The notes: generated by a model not told the origin, from the sequence alone. A stretch of 64,000 nt of DNA from Bacteroidales bacterium (GCA_017519185.1 JAFWSX010000024.1:44581-108580); one strand, 5' to 3'. Numbered from the stretch's first letter, positions 32,485 to 42,343 are shown. Program-made: numbers and translations.

Positions 32485-34413
32485 TTATTCACCAAGGGCG
32501 ATATCGAAACTCAGACCGCTCTCCCAAGTCAGGTCAACTGAGAGGCCGAAGAGCATCTCAACGTTGCGAAGATCAGGAACGGTTACATATGCGTTCTGAA
32601 GAGCAGTTTTGTTGATGGTGAAGTTAGCCTCGGTTACGAAGTCCTGCATGAATACGCGGAAAACTTCTTTGTTGTTGTTGCCATCGAACGGAGGGAAACG
32701 AAGGCCATTGCCGTCGGTATTCTCAGGATAAGCAACTTTAGTAAGGTCAGCCTTTGAAAGATCAAGCTTACCTACGAGATAGAATTTGCCACCAGCAGGG
32801 ATGAGGTTGTCGCGACCATAGAATTCAATGGGATCGTCATCGGCATCTTTAGCGTTGTTGACGAGCTCGAGAGCTACGAAAACAATGGGCTGATCTGCAG
32901 TTTCACCTGCCTGGAGGTTATCGAATACAGTGGTATATGCAGCTGCACCATCAGCTGTAGGGATAGTCTTGGCACCTTCGTCAAATTTGGTATCATAGAT
33001 AACATTTGTGAAATCATTTGAACCAACCCAAGTCCAGTCTACCTGACCAGGCTGACCGCCAACAAGGATACCGTTAAGAGCAAACTGCTCGTCATTAACA
33101 GGGATTTGGAGGTTGGGAACATCAGCCGTAGGCTCGTAAAGCTGAGAAATCTTGTTGGTGTTGTCTTCAAGAACAGTAAGGCCATCTGCGTATTTAACAG
33201 TAGTCTTGAGAAGAGCTACACCATACTGGATATTGTTCTGAAGAGCAACGGCACGGGTATCGGGAGCAACCACACCGTTGATACCGCTTGCCGGCCATTT
33301 GGTTCCCCAATCAGCATCAGACCAATCAAGTACAGTAGTCGGGTAATCGGTAGGTTCAACGTCTTTGTTGGTCACACGTACAGGTGAGTTTACAAAGTAT
33401 GAAAGGCCAACCGGGAAGGTGAACTTCTCAACTGAAGCAACTGCATCCTCAGTGGTACCCTGTCCGAATGCATCGGGAGTAGATGCATATGCGAAACCAT
33501 CGGCATCACTCCAAGTAAGCTGAGCTGAACCAGCGGGAAGACCAAGGTTTCCAGGGAACTCATCAAGAGTAGCATCGCCAAGTGTATTGATTAACTGGTC
33601 AGAATATTCAATGCCAAGAGCTCTATTGAGCGCCAGACGAACACTGATAGCTCCAGTAACATTTGAAATATCCCAAGTAGGGTCAGTTACATTGCCATTG
33701 GGATCGAGAAGTCCGAGGATATCAGGACCAATCTGCTGGTCGGCATTTTTGCGAACTTCTTCAAGAAGTCTGATAACAGCTGCACCAGAACCATCGCGGA
33801 ACTCACCCTGACGAATGGTAGTAACCCTCTTGAATATTTCAGCCATTGCGCGGTCTGAGAGAGAAGTAGCCTGCTCGGTCGGCCAAATGGCGGGATCGAA
33901 AACTATGTTCAGAATCTCTTCGATCTCGCTAGCTGCATCAGTGAAATCTTCAGGATCTTCAAGGATCTGTTTCCTTTCAAAAGAGGTAGACTCTTTGTCA
34001 GGTCCGACAGTGAATGAACCGAACTGACCTGCGTTGCCAGTGCTACGACCGTAGAAAACCATATCGGTAACACCGATGGGCAGTGAAAGATAGTAAACCT
34101 TGCTTGACTGGTTTTCAGAGATGTTCGCGGCTGAAAGTGTGCCAAGAGGATACTGGTAACCTTCCATGAAGTCAGCAGTAACGGTGTTGTCGGTAGCTAC
34201 GAACAAGTTCATGGCGTTCATTCCGAGGAATGCACCGTCAGCCTGAACGTCAGCGGCAGCGGCTTTGGTGTGAGCCTTGGTGGCGATGTTGAAAGAGAAG
34301 TTGGTCTTCACCTCTCTCTTCGCACCCTCATTCTTGGGACCGAGCTGCTCCTGAGAGCAAGAGGTCAGTCCGATAAGTGCAACGGCACTTAGAAGAACAA
34401 TAAGTTTTTTCAT
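32485..34413 (-). CDS. Major fimbrillin (Mfa1/FimA-type shaft subunit)
   Basis: The 642-residue protein has a lipoprotein signal (Cys19 in IGLTSC), followed by VKTNFSFNIATKAHTKAA, the N-terminal strand ahead of a trypsin-like (gingipain-type) processing region. The C-terminus (FRVFMQDFVTEANFTINKT, then VEMLFGLSVDLTWESGLSFD) is typical of the major subunits of type V, donor-strand-exchange fimbriae. Proteolytic removal of the first strand would permit polymerisation outside the cell. It follows the DUF3575/OmpA gene by 44 bp and precedes the Mfa2-like anchor. It is longer than most FimA proteins (about 380-580). Confidence 0.85.
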   Translation of the reverse strand: MKKLIVLLSAVALIGLTSCSQEQLGPKNEGAKREVKTNFSFNIATKAHTKAAAADVQADGAFLGMNAMNLFVATDNTVTADFMEGYQYPLGTLSAANISENQSSKVYYLSLPIGVTDMVFYGRSTGNAGQFGSFTVGPDKESTSFERKQILEDPEDFTDAASEIEEILNIVFDPAIWPTEQATSLSDRAMAEIFKRVTTIRQGEFRDGSGAAVIRLLEEVRKNADQQIGPDILGLLDPNGNVTDPTWDISNVTGAISVRLALNRALGIEYSDQLINTLGDATLDEFPGNLGLPAGSAQLTWSDADGFAYASTPDAFGQGTTEDAVASVEKFTFPVGLSYFVNSPVRVTNKDVEPTDYPTTVLDWSDADWGTKWPASGINGVVAPDTRAVALQNNIQYGVALLKTTVKYADGLTVLEDNTNKISQLYEPTADVPNLQIPVNDEQFALNGILVGGQPGQVDWTWVGSNDFTNVIYDTKFDEGAKTIPTADGAAAYTTVFDNLQAGETADQPIVFVALELVNNAKDADDDPIEFYGRDNLIPAGGKFYLVGKLDLSKADLTKVAYPENTDGNGLRFPPFDGNNNKEVFRVFMQDFVTEANFTINKTALQNAYVTVPDLRNVEMLFGLSVDLTWESGLSFDIALGE

Positions 34414-34457
34414 TGTTTGGTAAAAAATATAGTTAGTAATAATTGGTAATTGTCAGG

Positions 34458-36206
34458 TTATTTGTTGTTGGTGATCTCGTTACCGTAGATGTCGCGGGTA
34501 TAGATCTTCTCACCTACGTGAGCGTTATGCTCGACTACGTGCTCCATATCCTGGAGATTGCGTGCTGCAGTCTCGTCGCCGGCAGCGGCTGCCTTGCGAA
34601 GAACTGAGAGAGCCTCGTTGGTGCGGCCGTTGTAGAACAGAGCCACACCGTAAGCGCTCCAGGCACGCTCGTCATCCTTGACCTTCTCGAGGAGACGAAG
34701 GGCATCCTCATAGCGATGGGCCTTGATGTGAGCGATGGCCTCGTTGATGGTCAGAGCAGTCTCATCAGGAACATAGTCGTAGTAGATGCGGATGTAACCG
34801 GAGTTACGCTGGTCTGAGAGCAGTTCGTCCTTGAGAACTTTGTAAACGCTGCCGCCGTCGAGGTTGCGAATGCGTTTCTCCCTTGCGGCGAGATCTGCCT
34901 CATTGTCGATGATGTCCAGCACGTTGTTGATCTGGGCCATCGACAGTGCGCTGCCTTCACCGTTTGCAAGACGGAGGTCGTTGACCTGGTCGCGGAACTC
35001 GCTCCAGGCCTCTCCACCGGCATTGGCCTCGAAGAGCTTGTCGGGAATCGGCAGACGGTTCTGGATATATTTCTGGAGGGCCTTTGCACGGCCGTCAGAC
35101 AGTTGCTGGTTGTGCTTCTCTCCACCTTCGATAGATGCGAGACCGATGATCTGGATGCAGCTTACAGAGCTGGTGGTGTCGGCCATAATCTGACGGGTGA
35201 TGTCTACGATCTGGTCGAGGATGGGAGCATTGTCGCGGAAATCGCGCTTGAGGACGGTCTTGTCGAGTTCGAAGTGAACATAGAGAGGACCTTCCATCTT
35301 GCGGAGCACCATATCGGGGGTGTAAGGCTTGTATTCCTTGCTGGGCTTCAGCACGGGGTTGTCCTTCTCAAGCTGTCCGGCCACACCTTTCCACTCTTCT
35401 ACAAGAGGAAGCAGCGGGGCAAGGAAGATGGGACGTACGGTGTCGTAAGGAGCCATACGCACTGTCCTCTCGACAGGGTCGGGCCTCTTTTCGCGCTCTC
35501 CGAAGGTATATGCTATGTTGAGGCCAAGCTTCGGAACGAGAGCCGGAGCATTGCTGTGCTCGATGAAGCAGTTGTCGCAGTGCTCATTTATATAATAGGT
35601 ATCATCGATACGCCAGCCGCCAGCCAGACCGACCTCTGCTTCCAGACGCCAGTGGTCGCTGAGCCACCACAAATAACCGAGACCCAGGCCGAGGCCGAAA
35701 AGGTTGCCCTGCACATACTGATCGTGCGTACGCTTGTACATACCGAGCGGGAATTTCACGTTGCCGGTATTGTAGTGCGTATAGAGCAGATTTCCTGTAA
35801 GGAAGAACCCGGTGTTGATGGTATCAGTGTAAAAACGTGCTTCCGGAGCAACTACAAGGTTGCGCCAGCGCTGCGGATGCTGCTTGTCAGGGTCATTGCG
35901 CAGGAAACGGTCCCACGGCTTGAAGCCGAGGTTTCCGCCAAGAGTCCAATGACCGCTCACCGGAACTTCCACTCCCAGGTTGGGAGTGCCGGATGCATCA
36001 TAGAAAAGGTTGTTACGAAGTGACCAAGCCTCCGAAGGCTTATGCTCTGCTTGTTGGGACGATAAATCTGGATGAAATTCGACAGAAACTGTGTCAACTC
36101 CACGCAAGAATACATACGTAGTATCCTGTGCGTTAGCCTTTTGACCAGCGCCCAACGAAAAGAGGAACAAGGCTGCCGTAATGGCCCGTACAAATAATTT
36201 TTTCAC
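34458..36206 (-). CDS. DUF3575/OmpA-like outer-membrane protein with TPR tail, head of fimbrial operon
   Basis: The 582-residue protein has a signal peptide, then a DUF3575 barrel-like region (about 60-250, NNLFYDASGTPNLGVEVPV). A following OmpA-like peptidoglycan-binding part has LYVHFELDKTVLKRDFRDNA and a GLASIEGGEKHNQQLSDGRA segment. A C-terminal tetratricopeptide-like region (AIAHIKAHRYEDALRLLEK, AVLFYNGRTNEALSVLRKAA type) ends it. Proteins of this kind lead many Bacteroidales fimbrial operons. The start is a GTG at 36206, with a good promoter 29 nt upstream. It may tie the fimbrial assembly to the cell wall. Confidence 0.85.
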   Translation of the reverse strand: MKKLFVRAITAALFLFSLGAGQKANAQDTTYVFLRGVDTVSVEFHPDLSSQQAEHKPSEAWSLRNNLFYDASGTPNLGVEVPVSGHWTLGGNLGFKPWDRFLRNDPDKQHPQRWRNLVVAPEARFYTDTINTGFFLTGNLLYTHYNTGNVKFPLGMYKRTHDQYVQGNLFGLGLGLGYLWWLSDHWRLEAEVGLAGGWRIDDTYYINEHCDNCFIEHSNAPALVPKLGLNIAYTFGEREKRPDPVERTVRMAPYDTVRPIFLAPLLPLVEEWKGVAGQLEKDNPVLKPSKEYKPYTPDMVLRKMEGPLYVHFELDKTVLKRDFRDNAPILDQIVDITRQIMADTTSSVSCIQIIGLASIEGGEKHNQQLSDGRAKALQKYIQNRLPIPDKLFEANAGGEAWSEFRDQVNDLRLANGEGSALSMAQINNVLDIIDNEADLAAREKRIRNLDGGSVYKVLKDELLSDQRNSGYIRIYYDYVPDETALTINEAIAHIKAHRYEDALRLLEKVKDDERAWSAYGVALFYNGRTNEALSVLRKAAAAGDETAARNLQDMEHVVEHNAHVGEKIYTRDIYGNEITNNK

Positions 36207-36239
36207 TAAAGTATTTTCTTAATGCACTGAACTAAAGTA

Positions 36240-36269
36240 CAAATATACAATTTCTCGCACTTTCGCAAA
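36240..36269 (-). promoter_or_regulatory. Promoter of the fimbrial operon
   Basis: Minus strand: TTTG (36269-36266), an 18-bp spacer and a perfect TATATTTG (36247-36240). The start would be near 36235, about 29 nt before the GTG at 36206. No flanking inverted repeats typical of phase-variable promoters are evident. Confidence 0.75.
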
Positions 36270-36275
36270 TAATTT

Positions 36276-36318
36276 TTAAAAAAAATTTCGCCGGACAGCA
36301 GTAATTTGCCGTCCGGCG
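36276..36318 (-). terminator. Terminator after hpf
   Basis: Minus strand: CGCCGGAC (36318-36311) pairs with GTCCGGCG (36296-36289), then comes an AAATTTTTTTT run. It ends the xerC-hpf transcript just before the fimbrial promoter. Confidence 0.88.
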
Positions 36319-36340
36319 TATATCCGGAAAAAGTCGGTTT

Positions 36341-36631
36341 TTACTTGAATCTTTTCTCTTTCATAGAGACGAGTTTCTCCTTGAGAATGCCGGAACATTC
36401 AACGATTGCGTCCTCGAAAGTAGCTGCGTTGCGCTCTACCACCACCTCCGTTCCGGGAATCAGCACTCTTACCATTACATTCTTGTTGTCATGCTCGGGC
36501 AGCAGAGACAGGTTTACTTCGGTCCTGACGATATCCTCATAGAATTTGTCAAGTTTACCGAGTTTCTTCTCCGTGAAGTCGATCAGTTTCTTGTCTGCGT
36601 CGAATTTGAGTGAGTGAACTTTAATTTCCAT
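36341..36631 (-). CDS. hpf: Ribosome hibernation-promoting factor, HPF/YfiA family
   Basis: The 96-residue protein matches the short HPF/YfiA fold: MEIKVHSLKFDADKKLIDF, then LGKLDKFYEDIVRTEVNLSL and a central RNAATFEDAI. It binds the 30S decoding region during slow growth. The long-form C-terminal dimerisation domain is missing, as usual for this lineage. It overlaps the 3' end of the xerC-like gene by 11 bp. A GGAGGT Shine-Dalgarno (36641-36636) lies only 4 nt from the ATG, notable in a phylum where such sites are rare. Confidence 0.94.
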   Translation of the reverse strand: MEIKVHSLKFDADKKLIDFTEKKLGKLDKFYEDIVRTEVNLSLLPEHDNKNVMVRVLIPGTEVVVERNAATFEDAIVECSGILKEKLVSMKEKRFK

Positions 36632-37562
36632 TTTTACCTCCGATCTTTGCTCTGGGATGAGCGGTTAAATATGTTTTCTTCAGTTGCTCGAATGAGTTGT
36701 GCGTATAAATCTGCGTGGCTGCAAGGCTGCTGTGCCCCAGAATCTCCTTTATGCTGTTCAGGTCGGCCCCGTTGTTCAGCAGGTGCGTCGCAAGCGTGTG
36801 TCTCAGCAGGTGCGGCGACTTTCGGCCGGTAAACCCTTCTGCCCTCGACAATTCCGCCTTCACTATGTTGTTGACCATCGCCGGATACATCTGGGCGCCT
36901 TTGTCAGTCACGAAGAAGAAACTGTCACCTTCGCTTGAAAATTCCTTGCCAAGCCTTTTCAAATATAGTAAAATATATTGACGTATCAAAGCGGGAACAG
37001 GAACTTCTCGCGGTTTGTCGCCCTTGCCGACGATGCGGAACACTCCCCTGCCCTCGTCAAAGTCCCCTACCCTGAGATTGCAGACTTCGCTTCGGCGCAT
37101 CCCTGTGGAGTAAAGCACCATTATCAGCATCCTTGCGCGGAGGTGCTCCATAGGCTCCTCCCCTTCGAAATCGCTTTCCTTGAGTTCGAAGTAGTTCTCC
37201 ATCGACTGCTCGGTGTAGAACTCCGGAAGCCTGCGGGACTCCTTGGGACGGGCCACCTTGCGGGCCGGGTTGGAGGCCAACTCCCCCTGCTTGATGAGCC
37301 AGCTGCAGAAACTGCTCAGGGCCGACAGCTTGAGGTTGACGGTGCGGGCAGTCAGGCCGTTCTCGAGCCCGTGAGCCACGAAGCCGCGCAGGTTGTTGGG
37401 CTGCAGCACATCCAGGACTTCAGCTTTCGTGAGGGTGGCCGGCGAGTTCTTCTCCGGATATATAAAGGTATAGAATTCCTCCAGCGCCTCCCCGTAGAGA
37501 GTCGCGGTGCGCTTGGAATAGCGCTTCTGCAAGGAAATATAGTCGAGGAACTCTCTGATCAT
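36621..37562 (-). CDS. xerC: XerC/XerD-like tyrosine recombinase
   Basis: From the ATG at 37562 (MIREFLDYISLQ) the product is 313 residues, the normal XerC/D length; the upstream 24-residue extension runs into the rpsU promoter and is rejected. An N-terminal SAM-like domain precedes the catalytic domain, with the Arg in GMRRSEVCNLR, the HLLRHTLATHLL box, LGHSSLAATQIYTH and the nucleophilic Tyr in that last motif. It resolves chromosome dimers at dif together with a partner Xer. Followed by hpf with an 11-bp overlap; this xer-hpf pairing is common in Bacteroidota. XerC versus XerD cannot be decided here. Confidence 0.9.
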   Translation of the reverse strand: MIREFLDYISLQKRYSKRTATLYGEALEEFYTFIYPEKNSPATLTKAEVLDVLQPNNLRGFVAHGLENGLTARTVNLKLSALSSFCSWLIKQGELASNPARKVARPKESRRLPEFYTEQSMENYFELKESDFEGEEPMEHLRARMLIMVLYSTGMRRSEVCNLRVGDFDEGRGVFRIVGKGDKPREVPVPALIRQYILLYLKRLGKEFSSEGDSFFFVTDKGAQMYPAMVNNIVKAELSRAEGFTGRKSPHLLRHTLATHLLNNGADLNSIKEILGHSSLAATQIYTHNSFEQLKKTYLTAHPRAKIGGKNGN

Positions 37563-37618
37563 CACTGTAAATTTAGTGAAATTCGCGATGCACTGATTGC
37601 GTTTTTCAAAAACTTGTT

Positions 37619-37649
37619 TATCTTTGCCGTCCACAAGAAAAAGGAGGTG
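37619..37649 (+). promoter_or_regulatory. rpsU promoter and strong Shine-Dalgarno
   Basis: TATCTTTG (37619-37626) is a perfect -7 box; ATTG about 20 bp upstream serves as -33. AAGGAGGTG (37641-37649) is perfectly complementary to the conserved anti-Shine-Dalgarno end of 16S rRNA and lies 11 nt before the ATG at 37661. In Bacteroidota ribosomes bS21 helps hide the anti-Shine-Dalgarno, so a strong site on its own mRNA suits autogenous control. Confidence 0.85.
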
Positions 37650-37660
37650 TGCAATAGACT

Positions 37661-37852
37661 ATGATTATCGTTCCCATTAAAGAAGGTGAAAACATTGAGA
37701 GGGCTCTCAAGAAATTCAAACGCAAATTCGAAAAGACCGGCATCGTAAAGGAACTCCGCAACAGGAAAAACTTCGAGAAACCGTCAGTAAAGAGAAGAGA
37801 TGAACTCAAGAAGGCCATCTATGTCCAGAAATTGCAACTCCGCGACGAATAG
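37661..37852 (+). CDS. rpsU: 30S ribosomal protein bS21
   Basis: The 63-residue product (MIIVPIKEGENIERALKKFK, then RNRKNFEKPSVKRRDELKKA) is a clear bS21. It binds the 30S platform; in Bacteroidota it contributes, with bS6 and bS18, to occluding the 3' end of 16S rRNA. It diverges from the xerC-like gene and is followed 23 nt later by a strong terminator, so it is monocistronic. Its extended Shine-Dalgarno is described separately. Confidence 0.97.
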   Translation: MIIVPIKEGENIERALKKFKRKFEKTGIVKELRNRKNFEKPSVKRRDELKKAIYVQKLQLRDE

Positions 37853-37875
37853 TACATTGTGACCTATCAATACGC

Positions 37876-37909
37876 AGGCATCCAATAATACTTGGATGCC
37901 TTTTTTTTT
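37876..37909 (+). terminator. Rho-independent terminator after rpsU
   Basis: AGGCATCCAA (37876-37885), a 6-nt loop and TTGGATGCCT (37892-37901) form a 10-bp stem running into nine T residues (37901-37909). Confidence 0.95.
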
Positions 37910-38040
37910 GCAATATTTCCAACCGGACTGCTTGTATGTATGCATACTGGCGAGTCCTCTCCCTGGAAGGAAGATATCTCCAGGCAGGTCAGGAGCTTTG
38001 GACGGGCTCCTACAGCCTGCCTAGGATATCATCCCGAATT

Positions 38041-38185
38041 GGCCGGAAAAAAGCCCGAATTCCCGGCCGTGAAGCATTCTCACGAGCGTTCGGCCGGAAA
38101 AAAGCCCAGATTCCCGGCCGTGCAGCACTTCCGCAACCGTTCGGCCGGAAAAAAGCCCAGATTCCCGGCCGTGCGCAGCAAAGCA
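38041..38185. repeat. Three 51-bp tandem palindromic units (CCGGAAAAAAGCCC family)
   Basis: Units start at 38041, 38092 and 38143 with an exact 51-bp period. Each contains GGCCGGAAAAAAGCCC, then ATTCCCGGCCGTG, so every unit folds as a GGCCGG...CCGGCC hairpin. The 15-20 bp between palindromes differs more. A single related copy lies at 54933-54958. The stretch from the rpsU terminator to mutB (about 330 bp) contains no credible gene; the open frames across it follow from the 51-bp (17-codon) period. Confidence 0.88.
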
Positions 38186-38242
38186 GCAAAAAAGGAGGAT
38201 GACCGGCCGGCCATCCTCCTTTCCTGAGAACAAGCATCTCCC

Positions 38243-40387
38243 CTACGCCTCGCGTGCGGCGTTGAGCAGTTCGATCATCTTGATGACGCACATAGGGATG
38301 CGGGTACCCGGGCCGAAGATGGCTGCAGCACCTGCCTTGTACAGAGCGTCATAGTCCTGTGCAGGGATCACACCGCCCACAGTGACGATGATGTCCTCGC
38401 GGCCATACTTCTTGAGTTCCTCGATAACCTGGGGAACGAGAGTAAGGTGACCGGCAGCAAGAGAGCTGATGCCGAGGATGTGGACGTCGTTCTCCACAGC
38501 CTGCTTAACAGCCTCCTCAGGAGTCTGGAAGAGCGGGCCCATATCGACGTCGAAACCGCAGTCAGCGAAACCTGTAGCAACAACTTTGGCTCCACGGTCG
38601 TGACCGTCCTGACCGAGTTTGGCAACCATAATACGAGGCTGACGGCCTTCCTTCTTGGCGAAGTCGGCAACCATAGCCTTGGCTTTCTCAAACTCATCGT
38701 TATTCTTGATTTCTGATGAGTAAACACCTGTATTCATACGGATGATGGCTTTATAGCGTCCTACAATCTTTTCGCAAGCGTCGCTGATCTCACCGAGAGT
38801 TGCACGAACCTTGGCAGCCTCGACTGCAAGCTCGAGCAGGTTGCCGTTCTTCTCGGCAACAGCCTTGGTGATGGCAGCGAGGGCGGCCTGAACCTTGGCC
38901 TCGTCGCGGTGAGCGCGGAGGTCTTTCAGACGAGCGATCTGGCTCTCGCGAACCTTGGTGTTGTCCACTGCAAGAATCTCGATGGGATCCTCGTGCTCCA
39001 GACGGAACTCGTTGATACCGATGATCTTCTCGATGCCGGCATCGATGCGGGCCTGCTTGCGGGCAGCTGCTTCCTCGATGCGGAGTTTAGGAATACCGGT
39101 CTCGATGGCCTTTGCCATACCGCCGAGCTCCTCGACTTCCTGGATGTGCTTCCAGGCAGCGTGAACCAGATTGTTGGTGAGGCTCTCTACATAGTAGCTG
39201 CCTGCCCACGGATCGACGTTCTTGCAGACTGAAGTCTCTTCCTGGATGTAGATCTGGGTGTTACGTGCGATACGTGCACTGAAGTCGGTAGGAAGGGCGA
39301 TAGCCTCGTCGAGGGCGTTGGTGTGAAGACTCTGGGTGTGTCCCAGGGCAGCTCCCATAGCCTCGATGCAGGTACGTGCCACGTTGTTGAAGGGATCCTG
39401 CTCGGTGAGCGACCAGCCTGAAGTCTGGCAGTGGGTACGCAGGGCAAGGCTCTTCGGATTCTTGGGGTTGAACTGGTTGACCAGCTTGGCCCAGATCATA
39501 CGTGCAGCACGCATCTTGGCGATCTCCATGAAGTTGTTCATACCGATGGCCCAGAAGAAGCTGAGTCGGGGTGCGAAAGCGTCGACGTCGATGCCGGCCT
39601 TGATACCTGTGCGGAGGTACTCCAGACCGTCGGCGAGAGTGTATGCCATCTCGATGTCGTTGGTGGCACCTGCTTCCTGCATATGGTAACCTGAGATTGA
39701 GATCGAGTTGAACTTCGGCATGTTCTTCGACGTGTAGGCGAAGATGTCACCGATGATGCGCATCGAGAACTCAGGCGGATAAATATAGGTGTTGCGGACC
39801 ATGAACTCCTTGAGGATGTCGTTCTGGATGGTACCGGCCATCTCCTCGAGGTTCGCTCCCTGCTCCAGACCTGCCACGATGTAGAAGGCCATGATGGGCA
39901 GAACGGCGCCGTTCATTGTCATAGACACAGACATCTTGTTGAGGGGGATCTGGTCGAAGAGGACTTTCATATCCTCTACAGAGCAGATACTTACACCGGC
40001 CTTGCCGACATCGCCGACTACGCGGGGATGGTCAGCGTCATATCCACGGTGGGTTGCAAGGTCGAATGCGACTGAAAGGCCTTTCTGGCCTGACGCCAGG
40101 TTACGGCGGTAGAATGCATTAGACTCTTCGGCCGTAGAGAAACCGGCGTACTGACGGATGGTCCAGGGACGCATCACGTACATAGTTGAATACGGGCCGC
40201 GGAGGTTAGGGGCGATACCTGCTGCATAGTTCAGGTGCTCCATTCCTTCAAGGTCCTTAGCGGTATAGAGAGACTTTACGTCTATGTTTTCAGGGGTGTG
40301 CCAGAGCTCCTGTGCAGCATCTTTGGGGCAGGCAGGGGCAGCACCGAATTCCTTGAGATCTCTTATATCTGTAAAAGTAGGTTTCAT
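38243..40387 (-). CDS. mutB: Methylmalonyl-CoA mutase, large (catalytic) subunit
   Basis: The 714-residue protein is the cobalamin-binding subunit. It has the N-terminal TIM-barrel ([32 protein letters not shown], then [16 protein letters not shown]) and the C-terminal cobalamin domain with DGHDRG at 594-599 (His596 as lower axial ligand) and [12 protein letters not shown]. It interconverts succinyl-CoA and methylmalonyl-CoA in propionate formation. It follows mutA by 11 bp on the minus strand. No epimerase or decarboxylase gene is next to it in the window. Confidence 0.97.
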   Translation of the reverse strand: MKPTFTDIRDLKEFGAAPACPKDAAQELWHTPENIDVKSLYTAKDLEGMEHLNYAAGIAPNLRGPYSTMYVMRPWTIRQYAGFSTAEESNAFYRRNLASGQKGLSVAFDLATHRGYDADHPRVVGDVGKAGVSICSVEDMKVLFDQIPLNKMSVSMTMNGAVLPIMAFYIVAGLEQGANLEEMAGTIQNDILKEFMVRNTYIYPPEFSMRIIGDIFAYTSKNMPKFNSISISGYHMQEAGATNDIEMAYTLADGLEYLRTGIKAGIDVDAFAPRLSFFWAIGMNNFMEIAKMRAARMIWAKLVNQFNPKNPKSLALRTHCQTSGWSLTEQDPFNNVARTCIEAMGAALGHTQSLHTNALDEAIALPTDFSARIARNTQIYIQEETSVCKNVDPWAGSYYVESLTNNLVHAAWKHIQEVEELGGMAKAIETGIPKLRIEEAAARKQARIDAGIEKIIGINEFRLEHEDPIEILAVDNTKVRESQIARLKDLRAHRDEAKVQAALAAITKAVAEKNGNLLELAVEAAKVRATLGEISDACEKIVGRYKAIIRMNTGVYSSEIKNNDEFEKAKAMVADFAKKEGRQPRIMVAKLGQDGHDRGAKVVATGFADCGFDVDMGPLFQTPEEAVKQAVENDVHILGISSLAAGHLTLVPQVIEELKKYGREDIIVTVGGVIPAQDYDALYKAGAAAIFGPGTRIPMCVIKMIELLNAAREA

Positions 40388-40398
40388 CTGCTGATAGT

Positions 40399-42279
40399 TT
40401 AAAGTTCTTTAATTCCCATTGCTGCCTGATACTCCTTGAGAGTCTCAAGGACATTGCATCTGACGTGTATATATTTATCGATACCCTTGGCTTCGAGCTC
40501 CGGACGGCACTCGGGATCGCCGGCCACGACTACGATAGCCTTGTCACCGATGAGTTCCTTGATCTTCGGAACTGCCTCTGCATATTCGTCGTCGGCAGAG
40601 CAGGCCACGACGATGTCAGCCTTGGCGGCGAGAGCAGCCTCAACACCCTCTTCGATGGTAGAGAAGCGGTTGTTGTCGACTACCTTGAAGCCGGCCACTG
40701 CGAAGAAGTTGCAGCTGAACTGTGCGCGGGCGCGGCACATTGCCAGGTTGCCGAAGGTAAGCATAAAGGCCTGGGGCTGTTTGCCGCTGCGGTCAGTAGC
40801 GAGACGGAGAGCCTCGAAAGCCTGGGCAGCACGGTAAGGAATAAGAGGTTCAGCCACCTTGTTGGCCTCTGCGTGAGGACAGTTGCAAGTGATTTCAGTC
40901 TTGCGGGTCACGATTTCCTTGGTAATCTCGTCAGAAGCCTTCTCGAGGAAGTTAGGATACTGGTTTGTACCGAGGATGGTGTCGCGGCGCTTTGCGATGG
41001 CCTGATCCCTCTTGTCGGAAACGGCCTTCACTGCAGCCTGAACTGCACCAGCCTTGAAAGCCTCGACATATCCGCCCTTCTCGTCAACAGACTTGAAGAT
41101 ATCCCAGGCTGCCAGAGCGATGGACTTGGTGAGTGTTTCGATATAGTAGCTGCCTGCACCGGGATCTTCCACCTTGTCGAAGTGAGCTTCTTCCTTGAGG
41201 ATGGACTGAGTGTTGCGGGCGATACGGTTAGAGAACTCGTTCGGCGCACGGAATGCGTGGTCGAAAGGAAGAACTTCGATTGAATCGACTCCGGCAAGCA
41301 CTGCGCTCATAGCCTCAGTTGTACCGCGAAGCATATTTACATACGGATCGTATACAGTCTGGTTCCAGCTGCTGGTCACGGCGTGCACGCAGATCTTCAT
41401 AGCATCAAGATCCTCGACTCCATAGGCCTTCACGATGTTGGCCCAAAGCACGCGTGCTGCGCGGAACTTGGCAATTTCGAAGAAATAGTTTCCGCTGATG
41501 GCGAAAATGAATTTTATGCGTCTGGCGACCTCGGCTGCATCGATACCCCTGTCGGTAAGGGCTGTCATATACTCGCTGCCCACAGCCATACCGAAACCAA
41601 GTTCCTGGCTGATGCTGCTGCCTGCTGCGTTGAAGTCGCAAGCCTTGACGGCGATCACGCGGATGTTGGGGTAAGCTGCCACGGCCTTAACGCAGTCTGC
41701 GAGCTTGTCGTATGCATCGTCGCAGAAATGGCCTTTGACAGTCAGTGAATGCAGAGGACTGAAATCGAAGCTTGCACGGATTTCATCCTTTGCGGCACCC
41801 TGAGCCTCGGCCACTTTCAGGAAACTGTCGATCACACCGCGGGTCTTGCCGGGGCAGCAGCCGCAGAAGTTGATCTCGATAGCCTTGACGCAGATGTCTT
41901 TCAGAAGCACTGCCATCTCATTCTCATCCAAGCCTTTGCGGCTGATTTGGAATCCGATGGAGTTAGCACCCTTCATAAGGGCGTCGAGAGCGAGTTTGTT
42001 GGCCTCCTTAAGATCCTCGCAAGCACAGAAATCCTGGCGTATGAGCCATTCGTTTGATTTTTTGGTACCCCTTACGAACGGGAACTGTCCGGGCTGGGTA
42101 TCCATAAACTTGATGTCGGCGAGGTTCTCGGCACGGTAGTAAGGCCGTACGTTGAAACCTTCGATGGTCTTCCAGACAAGTTTCTTGTCATAGTCGGCCC
42201 CCTTCAAGTCTTTGATAATCGCCGCTTCCCACTGCTCCGTGGTGACGGGCGGGAATTCGGCAAAGAGTTTTTCTGACAT
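40399..42279 (-). CDS. mutA: Methylmalonyl-CoA mutase, small subunit
   Basis: The 626-residue protein parallels the large subunit ([40 protein letters not shown]). Its C-terminal cobalamin-like domain lacks the DxHxxG motif, with [19 protein letters not shown] in its place. This is the known pattern for the non-catalytic subunit of the heterodimer. It is the first gene of the mutA-mutB operon, starting 64 bp from the acyltransferase gene. I could not identify a clean promoter in that gap. Confidence 0.95.
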   Translation of the reverse strand: MSEKLFAEFPPVTTEQWEAAIIKDLKGADYDKKLVWKTIEGFNVRPYYRAENLADIKFMDTQPGQFPFVRGTKKSNEWLIRQDFCACEDLKEANKLALDALMKGANSIGFQISRKGLDENEMAVLLKDICVKAIEINFCGCCPGKTRGVIDSFLKVAEAQGAAKDEIRASFDFSPLHSLTVKGHFCDDAYDKLADCVKAVAAYPNIRVIAVKACDFNAAGSSISQELGFGMAVGSEYMTALTDRGIDAAEVARRIKFIFAISGNYFFEIAKFRAARVLWANIVKAYGVEDLDAMKICVHAVTSSWNQTVYDPYVNMLRGTTEAMSAVLAGVDSIEVLPFDHAFRAPNEFSNRIARNTQSILKEEAHFDKVEDPGAGSYYIETLTKSIALAAWDIFKSVDEKGGYVEAFKAGAVQAAVKAVSDKRDQAIAKRRDTILGTNQYPNFLEKASDEITKEIVTRKTEITCNCPHAEANKVAEPLIPYRAAQAFEALRLATDRSGKQPQAFMLTFGNLAMCRARAQFSCNFFAVAGFKVVDNNRFSTIEEGVEAALAAKADIVVACSADDEYAEAVPKIKELIGDKAIVVVAGDPECRPELEAKGIDKYIHVRCNVLETLKEYQAAMGIKEL

Positions 42280-42343
42280 AATTAGCTAATAGTATTATTT
42301 GTTGTTGTATTTGCGAATCCGCTAATATAATCAATTATTCGAT

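Noticed and set aside
36207..36340. Invertible (phase-variable) fimbrial promoter
   Set aside because: No flanking inverted repeats bracket the promoter; the only palindrome nearby is the hpf terminator. The neighbouring tyrosine recombinase looks like a housekeeping Xer protein.
38041..38185. Possible CRISPR array (regular 51-bp repeats)
   Set aside because: Only three units, the repeats are long palindromes, the spacers are similar to each other, and no cas gene is nearby.
37892..38227. Possible small repeat protein over the 51-bp units
   Set aside because: Frames stay open on both strands because 51 is a multiple of three; there is no ribosome binding site or family similarity, and a terminator precedes it.
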